Assembly (NCBI GenBank): GCA_937148845.1
Contig: CAKZRW010000029.1
Span: forward strand, 1 to 34,242
Length of the DNA stretch: 34,242 bases
Source: an uncultured Actinomycetes bacterium
GTDB lineage: Bacteria; Actinomycetota; Thermoleophilia; RBG-16-64-13
Direction of reading: 5' to 3'
Shown: positions 7,318 through 15,392 of the stretch, in pieces
Numbering within the stretch: the stretch's first letter is position 1
How the letters are laid out: each line of letters begins with the position of its first letter
Position numbers and translations under genes: made by a program
The notes under the pieces: generated by a model
The model's input: only the letters and a program-made list of their open reading frames with translations
Told to the model about the DNA's origin: nothing
Databases searched by the model: none

Positions 7318-8697
7318 TCAGACCTTTCCTTGCAGATCGTAGAAGGCGAGCCCAGTGGACAGCTTAGGATAGAAGTAGGTGGCCTTGTGCGGCATCCGCT
7401 GCCCGCTCAGGGCGAGTTCACGCACTTGATCGAGACCGGTCGGGTTGAGGAAGAACCCGACCTGGAAGTCTCCGTGCGCCAACCCCTCGAAAGCGGCTTC
7501 AGGGTCTTTGAAATAAGTCAGGTGACGTTCAGTCGCGTCGCGATCGGCGATATGCAGTGCTTTCTGCAGAACGAGAGACTGGAGGATCACCACATCCAGC
7601 TCGCGATAGGCACGGCTGGCCTCGGGAAGGGCGCGTTCGAGGACAGCAGGGTCACGGAGTCGAAGGCCGTAGGGTTGCCCCAGTAGGTGGCCCCACATGG
7701 CAAAAGCTCCCCGCGGGTACTGCTCAAGGTAGGCGGCCACAGCCTTCTTGGGATCAGCGGCCGGTCGAAGACTCTCTACTTGAAAATCCTGAGCGAGCGT
7801 ATCGGGCAGAGAACGGACCCGGTCGGGGTCCAGGCTGGTCACCAAGCGATGGGTGGCGTACACCGCGAGAGCAGGGTCGGCCAGGTTGCTGAGGTAGGCA
7901 AGCACGTACTCGTAGGCCGGCGCGCCGCTGGCGCTGGCGCCAGCGGCGCGCCCCTCCTCGCCCGGATAGGTCTCCCCGGCGGAAGGGCCTAGGGAGCCCT
8001 CTTCCTGACGGCGCCATTCCCGATAACGGAGCGCAGTCTCATAACGGTGATGACCGTCAGCGATGATGAGGGGCGAAGAGGACAAAGCCTCTCTCACCAG
8101 ATGCGCCAAAGCGCCGTCCGGGACCGGCCAAAGTCTGGTGACGGTACCCTGCTCGTCCGTGACCGTCACACTGGGCTCCGCCGAGCCCGGCCCGGCCTTC
8201 CAGGCAGCGGTCACATCATCGCTCGGAAGATCGTAGAGAAGAAAAACGGGACTAAGCCCCATATGGGTCGAAGACATCAGTCGCCAGCGGTCCTCCTTGG
8301 GCCCCGCGAAAGTCTGCTCGTGGGGGAAGACCACCCCTTCGCCAAAATCGTGAAGACGGACTGCGGCAAGGAAACCATGCCGTGACCGGGGTTCTCCGTC
8401 AGGGCCGACGAACTCCTCTTCCACAAAAGTGAGGGTGGGGTTCTGGTCACGCACCAGGATGCCGGACTCTTTCCACTCTGCGAGCAGGGTCGCTGCCCGG
8501 GTGTAACGATTGTCGCAGGGGCTGTCACTGGGTAGGTCGAGGGGCAGGTCGACCCGGATCACATTGTGGGGGCTCCGGGCATGAAGGCGGGAGCGGAGTC
8601 CGGCATCGACTACATCGTAGGGTGGGGCGATCAGATCGCTCAGGTCTCCGGCGGCTGGGCTGAATCGCCAGGCCCGAAAAGGGATGATGTCAGTCAA
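7318..8697 (-). CDS. DUF1015 family protein
   Basis: This is a 459-residue protein starting at TTG 8697 just after AGGGAGAGG. The family-typical N-terminus LTDIIPFRAWRF begins exactly there, and the extra open frame upstream has no family similarity. Signature stretches are APPYDVVD near residue 25, NVIRVDLP, GPKEDRWRLMSSTHMGLSPV and the highly conserved DGHHRYETALRYR. DUF1015 proteins are widespread cytosolic proteins. The family includes SerK/SbnI-type free-serine kinases, but most members, including this one, have no demonstrated reaction. I see no biosynthetic partner next door that would fix the function. Confidence 0.85.
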   Translation of the reverse strand: MTDIIPFRAWRFSPAAGDLSDLIAPPYDVVDAGLRSRLHARSPHNVIRVDLPLDLPSDSPCDNRYTRAATLLAEWKESGILVRDQNPTLTFVEEEFVGPDGEPRSRHGFLAAVRLHDFGEGVVFPHEQTFAGPKEDRWRLMSSTHMGLSPVFLLYDLPSDDVTAAWKAGPGSAEPSVTVTDEQGTVTRLWPVPDGALAHLVREALSSSPLIIADGHHRYETALRYREWRRQEEGSLGPSAGETYPGEEGRAAGASASGAPAYEYVLAYLSNLADPALAVYATHRLVTSLDPDRVRSLPDTLAQDFQVESLRPAADPKKAVAAYLEQYPRGAFAMWGHLLGQPYGLRLRDPAVLERALPEASRAYRELDVVILQSLVLQKALHIADRDATERHLTYFKDPEAAFEGLAHGDFQVGFFLNPTGLDQVRELALSGQRMPHKATYFYPKLSTGLAFYDLQGKV

Positions 8698-8883
8698 AGA
8701 ACCTCTCCCTTGGTCGATCGTGTGGACTGGTCCGGTCTGCCAACTGCTTGCACCTGGGAATGATAACAGCCATCGTTCGCGAGCGGTCTGGATTTCCATG
8801 CACGTATCCCGGCAGGCGTTTGTTCGTTGTATTAGAGTAGGTGTGGGGAACTGAGGTAGCAGCTCTGGGGAAGCGAGGCAGCG

Positions 8884-9159
8884 ATGGATCTCAAGGACAA
8901 GCTTGTGACGGGTCTGGAGCGGGCCGCAGAAGAGGCCGAGAAGGCCTTGGGTAAGGGCAAGACCAAGCTCACAGAGCTGCAGATAGAACTGGAGATGGAT
9001 AGTCTCGCTAAGAAGTTGGGCTATCTGGTGTTCGATTTCTATCGCGGTCGGACTGTGGACCAAGCGCTCCGGCAGAAGTTGCTCGATGACCTGTCCAGCC
9101 TGGAAGAGCGGTTGGCTGGACTCAAGGCTGGTGGGGCTCAGGACGATACCCATCAGTAG
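8884..9159 (+). CDS. Small charged helical protein, unknown
   Basis: This is a 91-residue protein rich in Lys, Glu and Leu and almost free of Pro; it is predicted mostly alpha-helical. A heptad-like stretch (about 10-45, ERAAEEAEKALGKGKTKLTE) leads into a conserved-looking LAKKLGYLVFDFYRGR and a second amphipathic helix. No signal peptide, TM segment or cysteine is present. A weak purine-rich ribosome site (GAAGCGAGG) precedes ATG 8884. It lies 24 bp upstream of the DUF1828-like gene on the same strand, so the two are probably co-transcribed. I do not recognise a named family. It could be a small coiled-coil adaptor. Confidence 0.72.
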   Translation: MDLKDKLVTGLERAAEEAEKALGKGKTKLTELQIELEMDSLAKKLGYLVFDFYRGRTVDQALRQKLLDDLSSLEERLAGLKAGGAQDDTHQ

Positions 9160-9183
9160 ACGCCAGGCAGCGGGACGGAGAAG

Positions 9184-9720
9184 ATGGAGCTCACCTTTGA
9201 CCAGGCCAGTCCAGCAGAGGCCCTTGCCTTGTTGGCGGGCGACAAGAGGTTGATTGCGCGGTTGGGCGCGGGCAAGCCTGTGCGGGTTCCGACCCCTCTG
9301 CGCTACCCAGGGCGGCGCGGAAACATCGTCTTGTACCTGACGCCGAGAGCATCCTCTGGCCCCGTCGCCAATGCTGGGGCAGAACCGGCGAATCGCGCGG
9401 TCCGTATCAGCGATGGCGGAGATCTCATCCGGGCGCTGGACGAGCAGGGGCTCGACCTCGAAACCGATTTGATCCTCAGCAAGACCGTCTACCATGCGAT
9501 CCAGGAAGTCCCCGGCGCTGGCATCGGCGGGGGGCAGGTCTATCTAGATTCGAACACCAGCAATCTGGCGCCGGACCTGTGGCGGTTCATGCAGCTCGTG
9601 ACAGAGATCATCGGACTACGACATGGGAAGTACAAGGAAGCGCTTCTGCAGCTCTCCAAGCATCCTGAAGCCAAGCTAGGCGGGCCGACCAGCCAGGACC
9701 ACCTTCGGTCGACCAGCTAG
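9184..9720 (+). CDS. DUF1828-like protein, unknown function
   Basis: This is a 178-residue soluble protein with GGACGGAG before ATG 9184. The pattern VRISDGGDLIRALDEQGLDL (about residues 72-92) resembles the core of DUF1828 (a short beta-strand pair followed by 'DGG' and a helix). The C-terminal half is helical (LWRFMQLVTEIIGLRHGKYK). DUF1828-type domains occur in bacterial and phage-associated proteins of unknown role; assignment from one motif is tentative. No membrane segment or metal-binding cluster is visible. The last residues (GPTSQDHLRSTS) look disordered. It probably forms a two-gene unit with the helical protein upstream. Confidence 0.65.
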   Translation: MELTFDQASPAEALALLAGDKRLIARLGAGKPVRVPTPLRYPGRRGNIVLYLTPRASSGPVANAGAEPANRAVRISDGGDLIRALDEQGLDLETDLILSKTVYHAIQEVPGAGIGGGQVYLDSNTSNLAPDLWRFMQLVTEIIGLRHGKYKEALLQLSKHPEAKLGGPTSQDHLRSTS

Positions 9721-9728
9721 GATCCCCT

Positions 9729-9775
9729 CCAGCTGAGTCCGCTGGGGCAGTGGACCCTGGGTTTGCCTCTGGGTC
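9729..9775. terminator. Two short hairpins between convergent genes
   Basis: CCAGC (9729-9733) pairs with GCTGG (9741-9745), and GACCC (9753-9757) pairs with GGGTC (9771-9775). They lie between the DUF1828-like stop and the OsmC stop. The stems are short and lack U-tracts. Confidence 0.35.
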
Positions 9776-10169
9776 AGCCTATCGTTGTGAAGGTCTCGAA
9801 GACGGGCGGCTTTTCGAGGTGCCGCTTCACAGTGCATTGCTCGACAGCCCGCACGATGGCGTCCCTGTACTTATCGGGGAAATCGGCCGGGAGCTTGATC
9901 TCCAAGGTTATCTTGGTGACGAGATGGCTGGTGGGGTCGGCCTCGCGGCTCAGATAGACCCCCGCTCCCTCCGTGGAGAGGCCGCGTTGCTGCAGGAAGC
10001 TGAGGACGAAGATACCGGCACAGGTGCCGATGGAAGCAATGAAGAGGTCGAAAGGCGCCGGCGCGCTGTTGTCCCCTCCCGCTGACACCGGTTGGTCGGT
10101 CTCGATCACGAAACCCTTGTACCGGGCGTAGACCTTCTTGTTCCCAGGAAAGAAGATCTCCATGTCCAT
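9774..10169 (-). CDS. OsmC/YhfA-family protein
   Basis: This is a 131-residue protein. AAAGGAG sits eight bases before ATG 10169; the open frame continues 45 bases further without a ribosome site. The fold is indicated by GGDNSAPAPFDLFIASIGTC (to residue 50), which carries the first reactive cysteine, C50, and by VEQCTVKRHL with C112. OsmC-family proteins use this Cys pair as thiol-dependent peroxidases against organic hydroperoxides. The YhfA-like branch is less well defined, and this sequence looks closer to that branch. It follows a small zinc-ribbon gene by 41 bp on the same strand and is probably co-transcribed with it. Confidence 0.82.
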   Translation of the reverse strand: MDMEIFFPGNKKVYARYKGFVIETDQPVSAGGDNSAPAPFDLFIASIGTCAGIFVLSFLQQRGLSTEGAGVYLSREADPTSHLVTKITLEIKLPADFPDKYRDAIVRAVEQCTVKRHLEKPPVFETFTTIG

Positions 10170-10210
10170 GTGGGGCTCCTTTGGCTGAGGCTCTGAGAAG
10201 AAACGATGCG

Positions 10211-10513
10211 TCAAGAATAGCGTAGACGCCGGTGATTTCCAGGCTCGGTGGCGGGCAGCTCATCGAGCTCGAGCAGACCGTCGAGCAGACAGGCGAGACC
10301 ATCCTCGATGCCAAGGGACAGAAGCATGGCCTGTTGCTGGTCCAGCGTCACCTGACGTTCGTACCAGCACTCCGGGCACCAGAGGCGGACGCTCCAGTGG
10401 GAGCTCGCCTCCCGGGTCCAGTCGGATACCTGGACCAGCCGCGACGAACAGGAGCCACAGCAGAGAGCGAGCACGGGACGCTCAGGCTCGGGGTTTCGGG
10501 AAGTTTGTCTCAT
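10211..10513 (-). CDS. Small zinc-ribbon protein
   Basis: This is a 100-residue cytosolic protein. Two knuckles, CGSC (residues 19-22) and CPEC (46-49), should bind one zinc. The strand between them has the pattern WTREASSHWSVRLWCPEC. A C-terminal helical region follows (LDQQQAMLLSLGIEDGL). Proteins with this plan occur in actinobacteria and are unnamed. ATG 10513 has no ribosome site; instead GATAAA lies six bases upstream, the arrangement of a leaderless transcript. It precedes the OsmC-like gene and likely forms an operon with it, hinting at a redox or stress role, which is inference only. Confidence 0.72.
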   Translation of the reverse strand: MRQTSRNPEPERPVLALCCGSCSSRLVQVSDWTREASSHWSVRLWCPECWYERQVTLDQQQAMLLSLGIEDGLACLLDGLLELDELPATEPGNHRRLRYS

Positions 10514-10519
10514 GCAGCA

Positions 10520-10525
10520 TTTATC
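10520..10525 (-). promoter_or_regulatory. -10 element of a leaderless promoter for the zinc-ribbon/OsmC operon
   Basis: GATAAA (minus strand) is followed by six bases and then ATG 10513. No Shine-Dalgarno sequence is present. No clear -35 was found. Confidence 0.4.
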
Positions 10526-10635
10526 GGCGGAATGTGGGCAGGGATTTAGTGAACATCTGCAGCCGACCGGCGGCACAGATCAGGTGGAACCCGCTCTCAA
10601 CTGGGATCCAGTCTCAAGTGGGGTCCGGGTCCGCT

Positions 10636-11511
10636 CTACCCTCTCCCGATGAGTTCGACCGCGGCCCGGATGTGCTCGGGCGAAGTACCACAGCATCCAC
10701 CCACCAACCGCGCCCCTGCGGATACGCACTCCTTGAGTCCGGCCGCGAACGCTTGTGCTGTCATATCGAAGACGAGGTCCTTGTCGACCAGCCTCCCCTT
10801 GCCCGCATTAGGCTGAGCGACGATGTCGACCGTCACTGCCTCGCGCATGAGAGTTATGACCTGGGCCATCTCGTGTGGGTCGAGCGAACCGCAATTGGCC
10901 CCGACGACATCAGCGCCTGCTTCCACCAATGCGACTGCGCAGTCGGCTGCCCGGTTCCCCATGACCGTCCTTCCCCCGTCGGCAGCCGTATTGAAAGCCA
11001 TCGAGGCGATGACTAGAAGCGAGGTCGCCTCCTTCACCGCCTTCACAGCACAGACGGCCTCCCGCAGGTCGAACATGGTCTCGATGATGATGCCGTCTAC
11101 CCCGGCCTCGGCCAGGATGCCTGCCTGTTCTTTGAAGGCCATGAAGGCTTCCTCTTCGCTCAGAGGTCCCAGGGGTTTGAGCAGCTTGCCCGCTGAACTC
11201 ATGTCGCCTAAGACATATTGTCCGGGCAAAGCGGCCTGCTTTGCCAACCGTACGCCTGTGAGGTTGACCTCGCGGACGTCAATATCGAGTCCGTGAGACT
11301 CGATATTGGCCCGGTTCATGGTGAAAGTATTGGTAATGAGCATATCGATCCCGCAGGCCGCGTAACTCTGGTGGATCGCAAACACTGCTTCGGGTGCGCT
11401 GAGGTTGGCCTTGCCGCCCATCTCCAGCCCAGCCTTACCCAGTTCGGTGCCCATGGCACCATCCAGGAAGATCACTTTGCGGTCACTGGCTAGGAGCGTG
11501 GCCAGACTCAT
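10636..11511 (-). CDS. Homocysteine S-methyltransferase-domain protein
   Basis: This is a 291-residue protein comprising only the TIM-barrel homocysteine S-methyltransferase domain. It matches the N-terminal module of cobalamin-dependent MetH and the corresponding domain of related methyltransferases. It begins FLDGAMGTELGKAGLE. The zinc/homocysteine cysteines are present: C207 in GANCG and C273-C274 in GGCCG. Zinc activates the homocysteine thiolate for methyl transfer. The methyl donor is not shown by the sequence. No folate, B12 or activation domain follows, so it either uses a separate corrinoid protein or another donor such as S-methylmethionine. GTGAGGT precedes ATG 11511. It is a single-gene unit. 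Confidence 0.83.
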   Translation of the reverse strand: MSLATLLASDRKVIFLDGAMGTELGKAGLEMGGKANLSAPEAVFAIHQSYAACGIDMLITNTFTMNRANIESHGLDIDVREVNLTGVRLAKQAALPGQYVLGDMSSAGKLLKPLGPLSEEEAFMAFKEQAGILAEAGVDGIIIETMFDLREAVCAVKAVKEATSLLVIASMAFNTAADGGRTVMGNRAADCAVALVEAGADVVGANCGSLDPHEMAQVITLMREAVTVDIVAQPNAGKGRLVDKDLVFDMTAQAFAAGLKECVSAGARLVGGCCGTSPEHIRAAVELIGRG

Positions 11512-11895
11512 GAGACCTCACTTCCGCGTTCGGGATCCCTACTCACAGCTCTGAAGTCTATCGCGCCGAAGGACCATCGTGCGAGGGGTTCGAGGCCGCA
11601 GGCCCGCGGGCGTGCGGCCGAGACCGCAAGGGGTCCACACTAGCCAGGCGCGGACGTCGGCTCCCTGCGGGCGTGCGTCCGGGGCGGTAAGACCACCGCT
11701 GCGAGCCCAGGGAACCCGGAGTCGACGTCGCAGGTCCGACGCCAATCATTCCACCCTTAGTTGTATTCACCCCTAGCCGCCGTCCGGTTACGCTGCAACT
11801 CCCAGGCGACGGTCTCGGGACTTGGTCTCTGACAGCGCAGAGAGGTCCGCAGACCCGGCGCCCGGAGGTAGTCAGGCTAGTAGAGGAGGAAGGAG
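11512..11895. other. 384-bp gap with GC hairpins, no gene recognised
   Basis: No credible open frame is found. The divergent genes on each side need their promoters here; TAGACT on the minus strand (11555-11560) is a possible -10 for the methyltransferase. The block 11594-11700 holds three perfect inverted repeats: 11594-11600 with 11613-11619, 11651-11656 with 11676-11681, and GCGGT/ACCGC around 11684-11698. It also holds an 11-nt direct repeat GCGGGCGTGCG at 11606 and 11667. It could encode a structured RNA, but it matches no RNA family I know. Confidence 0.5.
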
Positions 11896-12183
11896 ATGAA
11901 CAGTGTCCAGCTGATCGGGCGTCTGGCCACCGACGTAGAAGTGAAGGAGGTGAACGGTGGCTCCAAGGTGTCGAGCTTCATCCTGGCGGTCGATCGCACC
12001 GCGGACGAGGCGGACTTCTTCCGCGTGAAGGCCTGGAATGCCCAGGCAGAAGCCGCCGGGGAGCACCTGGGGAAGGGTCGTCGGATCGCGGTCGAGGGGT
12101 CGCTGCGCCAAGACGTGTACGAGAAGGACGGCGAGGAGCGCAGGTCTGTTTCGATCGTGGCGCGCCGGCTGGAGTACCTGTAG
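11896..12183 (+). CDS. Short single-stranded DNA-binding protein (OB fold only)
   Basis: This is a 95-residue protein. The OB-fold pattern of bacterial SSB is clear: MNSVQLIGRLATDVEVKEV at the start, then SFILAVDR, DFFRVKAWNAQAE, GRRIAVEGSLRQDVYEKDG and SIVARRLEYL. It stops at the end of the OB fold and lacks the linker and the acidic DDDIPF-like tip by which housekeeping SSB recruits repair and replication partners. It is therefore likely a paralogue or specialised SSB rather than the replicative one. The ribosome site is unusually extended (AGGAGGAAGGAG directly before ATG). A 14-bp terminator hairpin follows, making it a single-gene transcript. Confidence 0.87.
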   Translation: MNSVQLIGRLATDVEVKEVNGGSKVSSFILAVDRTADEADFFRVKAWNAQAEAAGEHLGKGRRIAVEGSLRQDVYEKDGEERRSVSIVARRLEYL

Positions 12184-12246
12184 GCCAGTAGCAGCGGTCG
12201 CGGGCCGGAAGTGCCTTCCCGAGGCATAGGTTCTCGTGGGCGCTGT

Positions 12247-12279
12247 CCCGGGCGGGCGCCCTGGGGGCGCCCGCCCGGG
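12247..12279 (+). terminator. Very stable terminator hairpin after ssb
   Basis: CCCGGGCGGGCGCC (12247-12260) pairs perfectly with GGCGCCCGCCCGGG (12266-12279) across a 5-nt loop. A pyrimidine-rich CCTCTTCC follows instead of a U-tract. Confidence 0.7.
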
Positions 12280-12316
12280 CCTCTTCCAGCTTCGACCGCA
12301 GAATGGACGGGTCAAG

Positions 12317-15301
12317 ATGAACGGTGTTGACATCATCGCCACTGGCAGGGAGACTATGCACATCGTTCACCGCCGATGGTGGCTCGGTGAGGGGGTTGAA
12401 CTGGCTGCGTCTCCGGACTTGGGGCATCAACGCACTCGTGCTATCGCGGCTAGGCTGGGCCTGCCCGGTCAAGGGTTCATACTCCCGCGATGCCGTCTCC
12501 GGCGACGGCTGGAGCCTGTCCGCAACGGGGGCTTGATCAATCTGGTGGCGGGGCCAGGCTATGGGAAGACCGCTTTCATAGTCGACCTGCTGAACTCCTT
12601 CGCCCATCCTACGGTGTACTTGGCACTTGACGAGAGTGATCGGGACCCCCTGGCCTTCCTGCGCTACCTGATTGCGGGGTTGGCGGCGGCTTATCCTTCT
12701 TTTGAGGAATGCGCTTCAACTCTGCCGGGGATCGCTGGCGCCGAGGTGGAGGTCGACCCCTTGGATCTCACGGCGATGCTGGTCGATCTACTGGGCAAGG
12801 AAGCTGGCAGCCCAACGTTGCTCGCCCTCGACGACTTCCATGTGGTCGATGTCTCCCCGACCCTGCTCCAGACCGTACGCCTGATCGCGCACGCTTTGCC
12901 CCTGGGTTGGACCCTCATCATCTCCTCGCGGCGTGTCCCGCCGTTGGGGCTTGACCGGGTAGCCTTGAGCGGGCGACTTGCAGTCCTTACCTCTCGGGAG
13001 CTGCGGCTTACTCCGAGCGAGGTCTCCTTGTGGGCCGCGCTCAAATGGGGCATCGCTCTGCAGCCAGGAGAGGCGCGGTCTTTATGGCGGGCCACCCAGG
13101 GTTGGCCGGCTGCGCTGGTCCTCTTGGGCCAGAAGCTACGCGGGGGAGACGTGAGTGCGACCCGCGAGAGTCTCGCTCGCCTGCTAGGCCCGGGTCGGGA
13201 TCTTCGTTCGTACCTTGAGAAACGCGTCCTTTCTTGGCTCGAGCCTCCTCTCGCCGAAGTGTTGCTGGCTGCCGGTCTTCTGGGACGGGTCAGTTTTCCC
13301 CGCGACGGGTCCTTCTTCACTTTGGGGGCAGAAGAAGCCGAGACACGATTGGAGGAGTTGGTTACTCGGGGTTTCCTAGTGACCCGCGTCGGTCGCCGGA
13401 CCTATGCCATCCACCCGCTCATACAAGCGTACGCAGAGCAGGCCGCTCGCACCGGCGGCTCGGCAGCAGGGATGCCTCCGATTCCAGACTCAGAGGACGG
13501 TTCCAGCCAGCCTTCGTCTTCCCAGGAGAGCCTCCTTCGGGCCGCTGCCGAACATCTGGAGCGGGTGGGAGAGGCGCAAAAGGCGGCTTCGCTCTACCTG
13601 AGGTCGGGCTGGCTTGAAGATGCCGAACGGCCCCTGCGCAGACTGGCTTTGTCGTCCCTCAATGTGCTTCTTGACTTCTCCAGCGAAGAATGGCTGGGTT
13701 TCCTTCCCGAAGACGCCATGACCCCCAACGAGGCTTGGCTACTAGTGACAAGGGCCAGGATGCTGCAGGGACGTTCCCGGTACCTCGAGGCCGGGCGGCT
13801 GTATGAGAGGGCTGCTCAACTGCTCTCCCTGGCGGGAGATCGAGAGGGCCTGCTCGCAGTTCTTCTGGGGGTGGCCTACTGTCTCTTCAGTCAAGGGCGC
13901 TGGGAGGAGACGCTGGACGTGGTCACGAGATGTCGTACCCTCGCCCAGACTCCCCATGAGAAGGTCGAGGTACTGATAGTCAAGGGCAACGTGCTCCTCA
14001 GTCTATGTCGGTTTGATGAGGCGGTCGAGGACTTGGAGCGGGCATTCACTATCGTGCCCGATGCAGGGCGGGCACTCTTCCTCCAGCGTATCGATGTGCT
14101 CCGCGCGCGACTGTTCACTGTGATCGGCCAGTACGGGGTCGCGAGGCAATGGGCGGAAAGGGCGGTGCGAAGGAATCCGTTCCCCACTTCACCGAGCTAC
14201 GCAGCAGCCCTGAACGCCTTGACCTACCTGAACTGCCAGACAGGGGACTACGAGCTGGCTGCCCGGCATGCCGCCGACTGCCGAGAGCTTATCCGCGTTC
14301 GCGGGTATTCTTTCCTCGAGACCGCAAGCCTTCTGTCCCACGCGCTGGTCGCGCAGGGCAAGGGTGACTCCCGAGAGGCGATAGGGCTGATCCGAAAGGC
14401 TCAACGACTGGCGGAATCAGCAGGGGAAAGCGAAGCCAGCTTTTGGGCCGAAGATATGTTCGGCGAGCTGTGTCGTCGGAACCGCAATCCCGCCCGCGCC
14501 CTGGAGCATCACCGCAGGGCCGCGGAGATCGTGGAAAGAGAGCGGTTGGCAGTCTCGGAGCGAGTCCGGGCTCTTGCTGGTCTGGGCATGGACTTGGCGG
14601 TCCTGGGGAGGGAGGGAGAAGCCGTGGCCACCCTAGAGGAGACTGTGCGTGGGGGGCGTCGGTACGGTCTTAAAGGCTCCCTGGCTTCTGCCCTGTTGTA
14701 CGTGGCTTGGCTCCGGGCACGGGAAGGCCGTGAGCAGGAGGCGGCGCGGGCGGCGATGGAAGCGATGCGTCTGGCGGAAGAGAACCAGCAGGTCAACTTC
14801 CTACTTCAGGAAGCACGGGTGGCCACTCCCATCCTGGCTCTCTGTGACCGGCTAGGGGCAGGGTCCTTTCTAAGGTCCCGGGTGATCCCGAGTTTGCCGG
14901 ATAAATTGCGCGACTACTTCTGGGAGCTGGCAGAAGGGGTCACCTACCCCACTGACGTGCCCTTGGGTCCGCCCCGGCGAGGACGGCTGCTGGAGGTCGT
15001 CTCGACTCCAAGCGGAGGGGAGCCGATGGACCCTGAGGTCGCGGCCGGGATCGAGTCCCTCACCGAACGGGAGCGGGAAATCCTCAAGATGGTATCTCTC
15101 GGGATGCCCAACAAGGCTATCGCGGCCAAACTTTTCATCTCTGAGAAAACAGTAAAGACCCACACCAACCGGGTGTTCCGGAAGCTGGGGGTTGTGAATC
15201 GCTTGCAGGCCACCCTCGTCTTTCAGCGCTACCAGCAGGCGAGACGCTCTGCACGCAGTCGCAGGCAAAGTCCGGAGCGTTCGCTGCAAAGAAACTCTTA
15301 G
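12317..15301 (+). CDS. MalT/LuxR-family STAND transcriptional regulator
   Basis: This is a 994-residue regulator from ATG 12317. The open frame reaches back into the ssb terminator, so that earlier start is rejected; ATG 12356 is a fallback. Walker A is GPGYGKT (79-85) and Walker B is LLALDDF (168-174), as in the NTPase module of MalT-type STAND proteins. A winged-helix-like segment and a long TPR-rich region (about 400-850) follow. The C-terminus is a LuxR-type HTH (ESLTEREREILKMVSLGMPN ... ISEKTVKTHTNRVFRKLGV, about 910-970). Such proteins sense a ligand through the TPR region, oligomerise with ATP and activate transcription. The ligand and targets are unknown. Neighbours do not reveal an obvious regulon. 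Confidence 0.9.
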   Translation: MNGVDIIATGRETMHIVHRRWWLGEGVELAASPDLGHQRTRAIAARLGLPGQGFILPRCRLRRRLEPVRNGGLINLVAGPGYGKTAFIVDLLNSFAHPTVYLALDESDRDPLAFLRYLIAGLAAAYPSFEECASTLPGIAGAEVEVDPLDLTAMLVDLLGKEAGSPTLLALDDFHVVDVSPTLLQTVRLIAHALPLGWTLIISSRRVPPLGLDRVALSGRLAVLTSRELRLTPSEVSLWAALKWGIALQPGEARSLWRATQGWPAALVLLGQKLRGGDVSATRESLARLLGPGRDLRSYLEKRVLSWLEPPLAEVLLAAGLLGRVSFPRDGSFFTLGAEEAETRLEELVTRGFLVTRVGRRTYAIHPLIQAYAEQAARTGGSAAGMPPIPDSEDGSSQPSSSQESLLRAAAEHLERVGEAQKAASLYLRSGWLEDAERPLRRLALSSLNVLLDFSSEEWLGFLPEDAMTPNEAWLLVTRARMLQGRSRYLEAGRLYERAAQLLSLAGDREGLLAVLLGVAYCLFSQGRWEETLDVVTRCRTLAQTPHEKVEVLIVKGNVLLSLCRFDEAVEDLERAFTIVPDAGRALFLQRIDVLRARLFTVIGQYGVARQWAERAVRRNPFPTSPSYAAALNALTYLNCQTGDYELAARHAADCRELIRVRGYSFLETASLLSHALVAQGKGDSREAIGLIRKAQRLAESAGESEASFWAEDMFGELCRRNRNPARALEHHRRAAEIVERERLAVSERVRALAGLGMDLAVLGREGEAVATLEETVRGGRRYGLKGSLASALLYVAWLRAREGREQEAARAAMEAMRLAEENQQVNFLLQEARVATPILALCDRLGAGSFLRSRVIPSLPDKLRDYFWELAEGVTYPTDVPLGPPRRGRLLEVVSTPSGGEPMDPEVAAGIESLTEREREILKMVSLGMPNKAIAAKLFISEKTVKTHTNRVFRKLGVVNRLQATLVFQRYQQARRSARSRRQSPERSLQRNS

Positions 15302-15392
15302 CGGGGCACGACTCCGGAGCTGGCGGGGATTCGTGCAGGGACTTGTGAGTCCAGAGGGTCTCCGGCAAGCGCACCGCCAGGCGTGGGTAGAC

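Noticed and set aside
8698-9495. 266-residue N-terminal extension of DUF1015 on the minus strand
   Set aside because: It runs antisense through two plausible plus-strand genes, and the family N-terminus starts at TTG 8697.
11539-11776. Short frames on both strands in the ssb upstream gap
   Set aside because: Arg/Pro-rich, no ribosome sites, typical of GC-rich non-coding DNA.
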